From positions 8,101,163-8,165,162 of the forward strand of contig NC_135719.1 in NCBI RefSeq assembly GCF_964656455.1: a stretch of 64,000 nucleotides of DNA, in the 5' to 3' direction. This document shows positions 45,320-56,559 of this stretch, in pieces. Made by a program: the position numbers and the translations under genes. Below the pieces are notes generated by a model. That model saw nothing but the letters and a program-made list of their open reading frames with translations, did not search any database and was not told where the DNA came from. This DNA is from Halichoerus grypus (Eukaryota; Chordata; Mammalia; Carnivora; Phocidae). Each line of letters begins with the position of its first letter. Position 1 is the stretch's first letter.

Positions 45320-45879
45320 TTCTTAATTGCAATTTCTTTCCAGCTGGATTCCAGCCTTCCCTTTCACTTGGTGAGAAGAATTCACAAATATGTTGTAGAG
45401 GATGTGCTAATTAATGGATGTCCAAACATCTGGGAAGAAACAAGCAAAGTTACACTTAACACGTAATAAACAAATACAGAAAGGGCGGACAGTTTGAGCA
45501 CATCAAAGAGACTGCTTGGAGGAATTGTACACTCTCTCCGCACCTGTTTTCCAGCACAGTTTCATTTGGAAGGGAAGATGATTTTGTCTCACTCTTTGTG
45601 TGTCCTACCTTAATGTCTTACACTATAAACTAAACCATTCTATATTCAGCAGGGAGGTCTCTCGGGAAGGGGAGGCTTGAGGATTCTGTTGGCAATCCAC
45701 AGACGCTCAGAAGCTTTAGTGAAGGAGCATGCATGTGTATGCACACGTCTGGATTAAAATACTTCAACCCTCACCTTTCAGCCAGCCTGAAATTATTCCT
45801 TCTCCTTCTCTTTCCCAGTTCTCCCTGTTCTAGTTAGTTCTCCGTACCATGCACCAGCAGGTCGGCAAAGCAATACAAT
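45320..45879. other. Unassigned non-coding stretch
   Basis: About 0.56 kb, no repeat or gene recognised. Confidence 0.45.
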
Positions 45880-46065
45880 ATGAATAATGAGAGCTAACAA
45901 GTTTTGAGCACCTGCTGAGTACCAGGCCAGCTTCTATGTGCATTATTCCATTTACACCTCAGGGCAACCTTAAGAGTTACATGTGGTTTCTCTCCCCATG
46001 TCACAGATGAGAAAACTAAGGACAAGGAGGTTCTGTAACTTGCTCACCCTCAGACAGCTCTTTAT
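45880..46065 (-). repeat. MIR SINE, antisense
   Basis: 'agctaacaagttttgagcacctgctgagtaccaggcc' and 'catgtcacagatgagaaaactaaggacaaggagg' follow the reversed MIR. Confidence 0.85.
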
Positions 46066-46197
46066 GGCATGGCTGCTATTCATAGTTCTTATGCAAGCTT
46101 TACTTGTTAATTGATAACTTGTTCCACCTTTCATTCAGTGTGTTTCTTGACCTTGGACTCTTTCTCTTTGTTTTGGTCTAGCTTTGGGCACTTTAAC

Positions 46198-46389
46198 TTT
46201 TTTTTTAATTTAATTTAATTTTATTATGTTATGTTAGTCACCATACAGTACATCATTAGTTTTTGTTGTAGTGTTCCATGATTCATTGTTTTTCGTATAA
46301 CACCCAGTGCTCCATGCAATACGTGCCCTCCTTAATACCCATCACCAGACTAACCCATCCCCCCAAAAAAACCCTGTTTGTTCCTGAGA
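46198..46389 (-). mobile_element. Carnivore L1 3' end, 5'-truncated, antisense
   Basis: T-rich tail, then 'ttatgttagtcaccatacagtacatcattag', 'ttcgtataacacccagtgctccatgca' and 'ccctccttaatacccatcacc'. This is the 3' untranslated end of the lineage-specific carnivore LINE-1. A short TSD, CACTTTAAC, lies at 46189-46197 and 46390-46398. Only about 190 bases were copied. Confidence 0.9.
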
Positions 46390-46399
46390 CACTTTAACA

Positions 46400-46845
46400 T
46401 TTTTTTATCATGTGATCTGTCCAGCTCTTGACTCTTGGGTCTCAAGAGCTCTAGCCTGTATTTACCACAATGATTCTCCCCATTGTGAGCTGCCTTCACC
46501 ATTTTTCTCTGCTTTTGGGTCTTCCCAGTGAAGACTGAACTCCATCCCAGGAGACTTGCAAGTCTTCCCTATTCTCCAGAAGTAGGGAGGATTCCTGTCT
46601 ATTATGTTTTTATGTAAATATTTCAGTAATTATAAAGTTGAGTGCACCAATGGTGCAAATTCTCAGTCACCGTTGACTCCCAAAGCATTATTTTCAGAGA
46701 CACATCAGGGGAATAAGGTAACTTGAAGGAGCTTCAATTGTTTAGGAATCCTTTCTGTCTCTAGTATAGCTGGCGAGTTCCTCAACATGCATGTGTAAGA
46801 CAGTGCCGACCTGGTTCTGGCTTTTAGCCTTAGCCTTGTTATACA
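46400..46845. other. Unassigned non-coding stretch
   Basis: About 0.45 kb, no repeat or gene recognised. Confidence 0.45.
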
Positions 46846-46849
46846 CCCT

Positions 46850-47110
46850 CTCCTTCCAGCATATCTTCTGGTTTCTAGCCCTTCTTTATTGATGGAAATT
46901 TCCCAGATGTTCCTCTCTGGCTCTTCCTCCTCTCCTCTGTTGATCCTCTAATGGTGAGAGTACCCCCAGATATGTTCTATGTCCTCAAGTCATTCAATCC
47001 TGTGACTAAAATATTATCTGTTTTTAGCAACTCCTGAGTCTACATCGCTAGCCAGGATCTTGCCCTGGAAATCAAACTGGTCTATCCAATGCTTTCTTCA
47101 TTTGTTCTTT
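46850..47110 (+). repeat. L2 LINE RT region, sense
   Basis: 'caagtcattcaatcctgtgactaaaatattatctg' followed by 'ggaaatcaaactggtctatccaatgc' parallels the sense RT region just around the L2 ADD-type motif. Diverged and not open. Confidence 0.55.
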
Positions 47111-47384
47111 TCTTTTCTTTTCTTTTGTCCACCAGGTAGTCTAACACCATGTGTTGTACACAGAGTAATTCAGTGGAGAGTGTGTAAAGGGTTGACACCC
47201 AGCCTGTGTTCCAGAGACTAAGCTCTATCTCAGCATGGCACTGCCCTTGGGGAGGGAAGGAGTACCATTTATCTCATCAGAAGGCACTGATCTCCTACCA
47301 AGTTGTGGACTCATGGAGATGTGTCCTCCAATAAGGGGCATCATTTTTTTAATACACACAAAGGCAGATTAGCCTAAAACTTCT

Positions 47385-47510
47385 ACATTTTAAAAAAAGC
47401 TCCATGAGAGCATGGTGCTTGTTGGTCTCATTTGCTGTTGTAGTCTCAGCACTCAGAACAGTGCCTGGAACATAGGAGGTGCTCAGTAATATTTGGGAAA
47501 TAAATGGTAG
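47385..47510 (+). repeat. L2 LINE 3' end, sense
   Basis: 'ctcagcactcagaacagtgcctggaacataggaggtgctcagtaatatttgggaa' is a clear L2 3' end. Confidence 0.88.
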
Positions 47511-47634
47511 GGGAAAAAAATCCCTTCTTCCAAAATCCGTAACTCTGCTTTAGAGAAATTCAATTAATGAGACTAACTAGATGTTAAAAACTAGGAGTCA
47601 GAAAAATGACCTAAAATTCAAAACTTCAAAAGTT

Positions 47635-47830
47635 ATTGAGAATAATAAAAATAATAGCTAAATTGATTGAATACTTACTATGTGGTAGGCACATTTAAGT
47701 TTAACCCTAATAGGAACCTTATAAGGAAGACACTGGTATTATCTGTAGATGAGGAAACAGGCACGCAGAGTCTATGTAACTTGAGTAAGGTCATGTGGCT
47801 ACATAGTGTTAAGCAGAGCAGGCATGTTAC
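47635..47830 (-). repeat. MIR SINE, antisense
   Basis: 'aataataaaaataatagctaaattgattgaatacttactatgtgg' and 'gatgaggaaacaggcacgcagag' match the reversed MIR. Confidence 0.88.
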
Positions 47831-47834
47831 ATAG

Positions 47835-48356
47835 TACATCTGAAGAAAGAAGTGGAAGAATAAAGTCTCAGGACCAGAGTGCCTGACTGGGAGTGCTGTG
47901 GTTTAGGATAGGTCTATAGGCATGTATTGATTTATGTAGCTCCAGGATGGCATTTGAGGCCCTTTCAAAGGACAACTGCATGATTTATTATTTAAACTGG
48001 GATCCTTTTTTTATAAGAGAATGGGTTAACAGTCATAAACTGAGCCCCCACTAAGACTACTGAGATACATGGGACCCCTGTTTTTCTCTTCCTGTGGTAT
48101 GGGTTCTAGTCATACTAAAACATCTTGTTCTACTTTTACTCATATGTTTTCCACTTTTCAGATTGACCTTGCCTACCTGATTTCTTGGCAAGCACACAGT
48201 AAACAAGGTGGATTGATTATCTACTGATGATTCTGACACTGAATTATCTCATTCAAGATGCATGATGGCATGATATTATGATGTCATGGGACATTCTGTC
48301 AACACTTTTTAACAAATTAAATTTATTGTAAATAGTACTGACTAAACAAAATCAAT
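47835..48356. other. Unassigned non-coding stretch
   Basis: About 0.5 kb, AT-rich, no gene or recognised repeat. Confidence 0.45.
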
Positions 48357-48372
48357 AAGAAAAAAAGAGCAG

Positions 48373-48577
48373 ACTATGGACTCTGAGAAACAAACAGGGT
48401 TTTAGAGGGGAGGGGGGAGGGGGGATTGGTTAGCCCAGTGATGGGTATTAAGGAGGGCACGTACTGCATGGAGCACTGGGTGTTATACGAAAACAATGGA
48501 TTGTGGATCACCACATCAAAAACCAATGATGTATTGTATGGTGACTAACATAACATAATAAAATTAAAAAAAGAAAA
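48373..48577 (+). mobile_element. Carnivore L1 3' end, 5'-truncated, sense
   Basis: 'gactctgagaaacaaacagg', a G-rich run, 'cagtgatgggtattaaggagggcacg', 'gcatggagcactgggtgttatacg' and an A-rich tail. A perfect 16-base TSD, AAGAAAAAAAGAGCAG, lies at 48357-48372 and 48578-48593. Same 3'-end subtype as the antisense copy at 46198-46389. Confidence 0.95.
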
Positions 48578-48995
48578 AAGAAAAAAAGAGCAGGAAAAAA
48601 AGTTTGTAACTGAGTTAAGGTCCTTGTTCTGATAGACTTGATTTATTGAGAGGAAGTTACTTAACTGTCTAGACATTTTTGTACTTGTTTTAAAAATGAA
48701 TGAATCATCATTGGATCCTAAAGGTCTTCTTCCATTACTCACTTTCTAAAATATGTCTGTCAAACTTATCCTAAAAAAATCTCAAAATGTTGCACACAGC
48801 CATTATCTTCTCTGCAAACCAAGACCATGTGATGGGATGTGTTTACCAGATAATTAAAGTGATATGCTTTTCATCTACTAAGAGATAACAGGAAGAAAAA
48901 TATGAGCAGTGTTGAGATGTTGCTTGTCCATAATGTTGTTATAATTATAAGACAGTGATGATTAGAAAGATATCCATTTGAAATGGCTGTATTTT

Positions 48996-49190
48996 CTTTT
49001 TTAAAATAAACGTTTTATTTTAAAACAGTTTCAGATTTGCAGCATTGCCATGAAGATAGTATACTTTCTAACTCACATTGAGTTTCTGCTTATTAACATT
49101 TTACATTAGTATGGTACAGTTGTCACAATTCATAAACCAATATTGATGCATTATTATTAATGTTTCTCTATAAAGTGCCCCTCTGCACAC
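48996..49190 (-). repeat. L1M LINE 3' end, antisense
   Basis: 'gttttattttaaaacagtttcagatttgcag' then 'ctgcttattaacattttacattagtatggtacagttgtcac' is the reversed L1M 3' end. Confidence 0.8.
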
Positions 49191-49249
49191 ACAGCTGTTT
49201 TCAAAATATCCTCTTCTTTGTTTTTTGTTTTTTGTTTTTTTTGTAGTTT

Positions 49250-50830
49250 AAATATGATATGCACAGGCACAGTTTTTTTGGGTATTTATTCCACGTGGTG
49301 TTCTCTAAGCTTTCTGGATCTGTGATTTGGTATCTATCATTAATTTTGGGAAGTTCCTCATCAGTATTAGTTTATGTGTTTCTTCTGCTCCATTCTCTCT
49401 TTCTTCTTCTGGCATTACAATCATGTGTATGTTACATCTTTTGAAAGTTTCCCATTGCTATTGAATGTTCTCTTCTTTTTTTAACTACTTTTTTTTCTCT
49501 TTCCATTTCAGTTTGGGAAGCTTACATCTTCAAACTCACTGATTCTTTGCTTTAACTTTGACCAGCCAATGGGTGAGTCCATAAAAAACATTCTTTATAT
49601 ATGTTACAGTGGTATTTTTTTTTCTTTTTATTTCTACCCTTTCCTTTTGATTTGTTCTTAGAATTTTTATCTTGGCTTACTTTACTCATCTGTTCTCTCA
49701 TATGGTCTACTTTTTCCATTAGAGTCCTTAACATATGAATCATAAGTGTTTTAAATTCCCTGCATTATAATTCCAGCATCTGTATCACATCTGAGATGGG
49801 TTTTGATGCACAACCTCTTCAGATTCTGTTTCTTTCTTGCTTTTTAGTATGCCTTGTAATTAGTTGTTGAAAGCTGGACATGATGTATTTGGTAACAGGG
49901 ACTGAAATAAGTATGACTGTAGCATGAAGTAATATATTGATTTGACTGGGAATTGGACGTTTTCTAATGTTTCTGTAGCTGTAGGTGCCAGAGGCTTCAC
50001 ATTCCTCTAGTGTTCTTGTTTTGTCTCCCTTCTTGACATTGGCCCCCTTGAGTTCTCCTCCTCCAAGAGAGTCTGTATCTTGCACTTATTTCAGATGTAA
50101 TCTGTACAACTATTATGGTGCTGGAGCCATGTTTCTGTGGTGCAAGGCTTGGGGAAGGGAAGTGTTCTACCAATGTCCACTTCAACCCCAGTCTTCCCAT
50201 GAGTTTGCTTCTCTGGTCTCTCACCTCCAGAAGTGTTTCTTTGCTTAGAGTCCCTCCTTCCCCTTTGTTGAGAAGGGAAGTCTAGATGGGATGACTTCTC
50301 TCATGGCTTCAAGACAAAGTTCTGTTAAAGTCTTTTCATTCAGGGAAGGCTCTGGTCATATTTCACAAGGATTATTCTTTCTCTCCTCCTACCAGAGCTA
50401 GGAAGGGATCTTTCTAGACCTTCACCATGTGAAGATTCCTGTACATTCTTGGAGGCAAGTTCCACAAAAGTGTGGGAGCCCCCCCCCCACCTAAGATAGA
50501 AACCCAAGGGGTTCTGAGACTCAAGTTAGGCCACATTCACCCTCCAAGAGTTCATTGAGATGATCATTCAAGTGTTTCTACCAATTTATGACTTCAATGG
50601 TTTCTGCTCTTTGTAAGCAGATCTTGGCTGTGACTTCTTGAATTCACCTCTTTCTCCAGATTTCAGATTGGTCATTTGCCCTGCAAAATCATTTCTCTGT
50701 AACTGCATAGAAGTCATTTGGTTTTCAGTTTGCCCAGCTTTTTCTTGTAAGGATGTGAGTGATAAGTTCAAAGTTCTTTACATGTCAGAGCTAAAATTGG
50801 AAGTCTCTACATTTTCTTTTAAGAGCTAAG
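49250..50830 (-). repeat. L1M LINE 5' part, antisense
   Basis: 'ctctttcttcttctggcattacaatcatg', 'cttcaaactcactgattctttg', 'tataattccagcatctgtatcac' and 'ttagttgttgaaagctggacatgatg' parallel reversed L1M ORF1/5' sequence. ORF2 is missing between this and the 3' end at 48996. Frames of 60-88 codons in the block are not genes. Confidence 0.75.
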
Positions 50831-50887
50831 GATCTCACATCCTGATATGCTTTTATGGAGGGGGTAAGGGTGATGATTATCATTTTA

Positions 50888-51088
50888 TTTTTTTTAAAAG
50901 ATTTTATTTACTTATTTATTTGAGGGAGAGAGAGTGTGAGCAAGGGGAGGAGCAGAGGGAGAAGGACAAACAGACTCTGCTCTGAGTGCAGAGCCTGACA
51001 AGGGGCTTGATCCCAGGATCCTGAGACCATGACCTGAACCAAAATCAGGATTCAGATGCTTAACTCACCTAGCCACTCAGGCACCCCA
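50888..51088 (-). mobile_element. CAN-SINE, antisense, older copy
   Basis: T-tract, AAAAGATTTTATTTACTTATTTATTTGA, 'gcttgatcccaggatcctgagaccatgacctgaacc', diverged head CACTCAGGCACCCCA. A perfect 12-base TSD, ATTATCATTTTA, lies at 50876-50887 and 51089-51100. Confidence 0.95.
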
Positions 51089-51100
51089 ATTATCATTTTA

Positions 51101-52055
51101 AAGAATTGAACCATCAGGGAAAATTTAGGAAGTTTCCTCAGCTGGGCTGTATCATCTTTCCATACCTGTGGCTGGAGAATCATTTGAATAATTTTCCCTA
51201 AATCGGTTTTGCCCTGGAGGTATCTCTTTTTAATCAGATGCTTGAGAACAGAAGAGAGTAGGAGCTTCCATGGATGGGCTCTATTTAAGGATATCACCAT
51301 TGTATTTGCATTTTATAATTGTTTCTCCAAAGGGTGTTATGAGCTGAATCATAGCAGAGTCATCTCTCTTTCCCACCCTCATCTCTATCTTTATTGTGTC
51401 GAGTTGAAGAATTTTAACTAACTTTATTTCCATCCTCCAAAGGGATGGTTGGATTCCTGCAACCACAGCATATTTCCCTAGCTATAATGCCAAATCATTG
51501 CATTCCCTCAAGATCCTGGGTTCCAGTGAGTCTGGGGAAGCTCTGCAGAAAGACTTTTTAAGAAGCAGAGGATGGATGGCTCAGGGATACTGATTCTTCA
51601 CAACTTCCTCTGCCCCACCTCCTCCAATTAAAAAAAAAAAAAAAGATTGATAAAACACTGTCCAGAATTTTTAAAATCCCAGAGGGATTCTAAATGTTCA
51701 CTATTACAGCACACACATTTATACACAAAGAGATTTGAAGGTTTTCTGATTTCAATTAAGATTATTATCTTCTCTGAGTGATGGTTTCTCCTTTTTTTCC
51801 CTCCAGAAATCCCTTTGGCTGATTTATTTTAAAAGAGCATTAGCTAGGGATAACTAGGCTCACTTGTATTGAGTCTACTTTCCCTCCAGGTCCCTTTGTC
51901 TTAAATTCTGAAGTCTCTTTTCCTATCCTGCTAAAGGTTAGCAGCTCAAAATCAAGGACATGAGTCATTGTTACTTCGTGTAAAAGATAAGCTCTGTGGC
52001 TTTTATGGTAAAAAAGTGTAGAAGATTCTAGAAATAAGGTAGAAGTCAGAGAGAT
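51101..52055. other. Unassigned non-coding stretch
   Basis: About 0.95 kb with an A-tract at 51630-51645. Small frames on both strands (82 codons at 51052-51300 minus, partly in the SINE) are unremarkable. Confidence 0.45.
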
Positions 52056-52059
52056 CATT

Positions 52060-52210
52060 TGGTGCTGTGAAAAGTCCTTTACTATCTAAATCAGAAGACC
52101 AAGGTCAAATTGCTATCATGCCTATTAGTACCTGGATTTCATTGGTCAAATTACCAAACCTCTGAGCCTCAATTTCTTTATCTGTTAAATGGGGGTAATG
52201 ATACCTGCCC
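52060..52210 (+). repeat. MIR SINE, sense
   Basis: 'aaattaccaaacctctgagcctcaatttctttatctgttaaatgggggtaatgatacc' is a well-preserved MIR 3' core. Confidence 0.88.
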
Positions 52211-52214
52211 TGTC

Positions 52215-53300
52215 ATCTGACAGTCATTGGGAAGTTCTAGTGAATGCATAAATATCAGGTCTCTGTGAAGCATCATGTGCATAAATGTTTGTCTTATACT
52301 ACCCATAGCCGTATTTGAACATGGTAGCCCATTAAATGTTCTGAAACAAATTATGGGTACTTGTTGGTGTGGGATATCCTCCTGGACCTGCAACACTCAG
52401 TGGAATGTGAACCATGTAATGGTCTTTAAAAAATTTTTTTCAATATAGACTGGAGAACAGTGAAAAACTTTTGACTGAGGGGACTAATGATACATCCCAA
52501 ATAATACATTCAGCTTCCTAACAGAGAATATTTCCAAAGCAAAATGCTACTTAGATTCATAGGTTCCTACAACAGGTTATGCAAGGGTAATGTATTGAAA
52601 TTCATCATTTAAAAGAGACATATCGTTCATGATTTATGATAAGAACCCAGGTAACTACTATTAATAGGTATGAAATTCAAATCTCACTGATTAATGCTTT
52701 AAAATGTTATTTTTCCACATTCTTTTTAGGAAACTGCCCCTATATGTTTGACCTACTATACTTACTGTGCCAAGCACACCTGTGAATATCTAATATACTA
52801 ATTGACCCTATTCTGGTCCCAGGTTTCAAATACTCTTCATACAAGACTCCATCTAGATATGGAGTATATATTTAAAATGTGTGTGGGGAGGTATAAGAGA
52901 AAGAGAGAAAGAGTGTGCAACTCATACATAATATGTGCATACTAACTACACACATGAGTATTTCAAAATCAGTCAGTCTGATTCTAATTTTTTTTTTTAA
53001 TTTATGATATTCATGGTCTTTAGAAAGAGTTTTCTTTTCTTGCTTTTCCCACTGAAGGGCCTCTGGCATCTCAGTCCCACACATCCAGACCTTACATGGG
53101 GAATTTAATTCCAGATTACTAATTTCAGCTCATGCTAACAATGTTTTTTGATCAGTCAGTGCCTTAAAGCATCTTAGAATTAAAAGAGGTCAGTTTCTGT
53201 CTCTCTGGACTTTTACTATTTAAACTCTCCTTTGTGCTCAATCTCTCATAATATCACTATCACAAAATATTTGCCCATCGCTGGTATTACACCCCCTCTA
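52215..53300. other. Unassigned non-coding stretch
   Basis: About 1.1 kb, AT-rich, no recognised repeat. 70-72-codon minus-strand frames at 52178-52396 and 52872-53084 are not recognisable. Confidence 0.45.

Positions 53301-53344
<44 letters not shown>
53301..53344 (+). repeat. (CA)n microsatellite
   Basis: About 22 uninterrupted CA units, likely polymorphic. Confidence 0.97.
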
Positions 53345-53346
<2 letters not shown>

Positions 53347-53347
<1 letters not shown>

Positions 53348-53455
53348 GAAAACTGAGCTCCAGAATGGTTCATGGACTCGCCTGAAGTCACACATACCAT
53401 TGCTGACTTAGGATTCAAATGTCTAAGCCCTCTAAAATCTCAACTGCTTTCTTCA
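53347..53455 (-). repeat. MIR SINE fragment, antisense
   Basis: 'gagctccagaatggttcatggactcgcctgaagtcacacataccattgctgacttaggattcaaat' follows the reversed MIR core. Confidence 0.75.
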
Positions 53456-53724
53456 CATTAAATGATTTTGATCTCCAGCTTCTAACACTTATTTCAGGAG
53501 AGCAAAATGCATGGCTTGGCTTCTCTAGCCAGTGGATTCAAATACTGAGAACATATTTTACATTCTAACTGGAAAGCCTATAATATGCTACTCTTTCTGG
53601 ATGAAGAATTTTTAAAATTGGTTTCCCTCTTCATTCTCCCCAATTGTTCACTGAAATTGAGAGGGAAGATTTTAGGAGGGTTCTGATGATTTCTGAAGAC
53701 CACTTTTTTAAAACTGAGCTATAA

Positions 53725-55135
53725 GTTTCAAAAATATATTGCTAAGATCTTAAATTTGATGAGTTTTGACTATTGAATGTACCTGTGTAATGGCTACCCA
53801 AATCAAAATATAGAGCATTTCCACCTTCCCAGAAGGTTTCCTCCTGACCCTTTCCATTTTTCTCCATCCTGTACCCCAAAGAGGTAATTGCCTCCTGATA
53901 GTATGTATTCTCTGGTGTCTCATTTATTTTGCATATGCAGAGCATATTTTTGAGATTGGTCCATAGTGTTGTATTTATCAGTAGTTTCTTCATTTTGTTG
54001 CTAAGGAATATTCCATTCTCGTGATATGCTACAATATGCTTATTCAAATACCTCTTGATGGCTATTTTCTTTTTTTTTTTAAATTAGTTTCAGAGGTAGA
54101 ATTTAGTGATTCATCAGTTACATATAATACCCACTGCTCATTACATCAGGTGCCTTTCCCAGTGCCCATCACCCAGTTACCCCACACCTTATCCCCCTCC
54201 CCTCCAGCAACTCTCAGTTTGTTTCCCAGAGTTCAGCATCTCTAATGGTTTGCCTCCCTCTAAATTTTCTTGATGGCTATTTTTAATTTGAGCCTATTAT
54301 GAGCACAGCTGCTTTCAACTTTCTTGCATAAGTCTTGTGTGGATATATGTTTTCATTTCTCTTGAGTACATACCTAGGATTGAAATTGTTGGGGTATGGG
54401 TTATATGTATGCTTAACTTCATAAAAGAATTACCAAAGAGTTTTCCAAGTGATTTCTACAAACAGTGTGTGAGAATTTGGGTTGTTTCACTTCCTCTACC
54501 ACATTTGATATTATCAGTCTTTCTATAAAAGTTAACCATTCCAGAATATATTAAATGGCTTTTTATTGTGCTTTCAGGTAACATTTCCCTGAGGACTAAT
54601 GTAGTGTCTTATCATAAGCTTATTGTCAGTTCATACATTTTCTTTGTGACTTATCTGTAGTCATAAGCCTTTGGCCCAATTGCATTTTGTTGTCTTTGTT
54701 GTTGTTGTTGTTATGATTTCTAGGTATTCTTTATATATTCTGGATACAATTTCCTTGTCCAATATTATACATTGTAAACTTTTTCTTCTTGTCTGTTACT
54801 TGCCAACTTATTTTCTTAATGGTACTTTATTATGAATGCACATTTTTAATTTTGATGAAGTCTTATCAATTATATTTTTTTATGATTAATGATTTCTGTA
54901 TTCTGTTTAAGAAAATTTTGCCTAACCCAAATTTGTGAAGATTTTCTCCTATATTTTCTTCTAGAAGTTTTATGGTTTTAACTTTTAGTTCTAGGACTCT
55001 GTACTATCTCAAATTAATTTTTGTGCCTGGAGTGAGTTTGAGGTCAAGAATTATATTGTTTATTTGGGCATCTATTTGTTTTAGCACATCTGTTGAGAAG
55101 AATATCCTTGCTTCATTTATTTAACTTGGCACATG
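53725..55135 (-). repeat. L1M LINE 3' region, antisense, with a younger L1 inside
   Basis: Reversed landmarks in order: 'ttgatgagttttgactattgaatgtacc', 'gtttcctcctgacccttt', 'ttgctaaggaatattccattc', then (after the insertion at 54069-54267) 'gagcacagctgctttc', 'ttctaggtattctttatatattctgg', 'gaagattttctcctatattttcttctagaagtttta'. Not coding. Confidence 0.9.
54069..54267 (-). mobile_element. Carnivore L1 3' end, 5'-truncated, antisense, inside L1M
   Basis: T-tract, 'ttagtttcagaggtagaatttagtgattcatcagtt', 'cccactgctcattacatcagg', 'gtttgcctccctct'. This is a different 3'-end subtype from the copies at 46.2 and 48.4 kb. A perfect 16-base TSD, TCTTGATGGCTATTTT, lies at 54053-54068 and 54268-54283. 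Confidence 0.96.
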
Positions 55136-55439
55136 AATACCTCCTTTTTAGCATTGGGAAATGATATTGCCAGTGTTCCATGCATTTTCAGAGGCATGTG
55201 GATGACTTCATCCATACGTCAAATATTACAGATCATATCAACGGTGATATGCATATGCCTTTGCATATGCAATCTTGTCTGCCACAATATTATTTTTTTT
55301 CTTACTACTACCCAAAACACAGCTTAAGAGTCTCAGAAACCTTCCTTGAATTTTTCCATATGGTACAGCTAACTAACTCTTGGGTTCTTGTATAGCACTG
55401 TGAATTTCTCTTTCAAAATGCTTGTCTTATTGCATGCTG

Positions 55440-55560
55440 ATTTTCTCTTTATTTGACTCTCTCCACAATAAGACAGTGATTTACTTGAAGACAGGCTTGA
55501 CTTTTTATCTCTGTATCCTTAGTGCTTAGCACTGTGACAGGGAAAAAAGGTAGCCACTCA
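55440..55560 (+). repeat. L2 LINE 3' end, sense
   Basis: 'cttgaagacaggcttgactttttatctctgtatccttagtgcttagcactgtgacag' is the L2 3' end. Confidence 0.85.
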
Positions 55561-55599
55561 ATTCATGGTTTTAATCAAATTTGCTCTGGATATTCCACA

Positions 55600-55815
55600 G
55601 AAGCCGTGGAACATCATAGGTTTTGCAGTGAGATCATTTTGATTTCTAATCTCATTTCTGCCACTCACTAGCAATTTAAATTGGAGCAAGTTATTTAATG
55701 GCTAAATCTTGGTTTATTATTCTATAACTAGCAGATATTTAGAACTACTTTTAGGATATTTATAATAAAAAAAGAAATAGTGTCTGGTACATAGTAGTTA
55801 CTAAATAAATGATAA
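55600..55815 (+). repeat. MIR SINE, sense
   Basis: 'ctcatttctgccactcactagc', 'gcaagttatttaatggctaaatc', 'agtgtctggtacatagtagttactaaataaatg' follow MIR from core to tail. Confidence 0.85.
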
Positions 55816-55819
55816 CTAA

Positions 55820-56555
55820 CATATTCTTTTGGTATGAAAAAGGCAAATGAAAGGCTTATATATGAGCTCTGCTAATTACCTACTCTGATATCCAGGGCCT
55901 TTTGACTTAAGAGTTAGGTAGAAAATGCTCTGGTATTTTCTGTCCATAAATGCAGACTCACAATTTGGACACAGTATCCAAGATACGTTTTCAAAATGGA
56001 ACCTGCTCTATGATCTATTTGGTAGCTATCAAATCACACCCAAAATATCGAAAACCAGCAGAAATCAAGTCTTGGAATAATGATATCACATCATTATGGA
56101 ATTTCACCAAGGCAAAATGTATTCCAGACTACAAAGCTGTAATTCTATATGGACCTCCTGGGGACATCATACATACATAGAAGAGTCAAACACTTCCCTG
56201 GATCCCCAGAGATAGGGCTGTGGCCACGCCCCCTCACATAACTTCCAGGGAAAACATGTGAGCTATTAGGCAGGCAGGCCAGAAAACCATATTCCCAGGT
56301 TGACTCCCAAGAACTTCTCCCCATCATCCTCTCCCCAGGTTATCTTATTCGTTCTGCATCTGTCCCACTTGGAGGCACTTGAGAAGCTTAAGAACTGCAG
56401 TATTTACCCTCTGAAATGCTTTTAAGTAGCATTTTAAATACACTATTTCCCCACATCGCAAGCACTTATGGCGCCCGTTCAGCATGGAGCATGTAAATCA
56501 CCTCCTCACTCATTGGCTTTCATGTGTGCTGAATGCTGTTCTAAATTGACCTGAT
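55820..56555. other. Unassigned non-coding stretch
   Basis: About 0.7 kb, no repeat recognised. A 76-codon frame at 55950-56180 has no recognisable domain. Confidence 0.45.
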
Positions 56556-56559
56556 ACCT

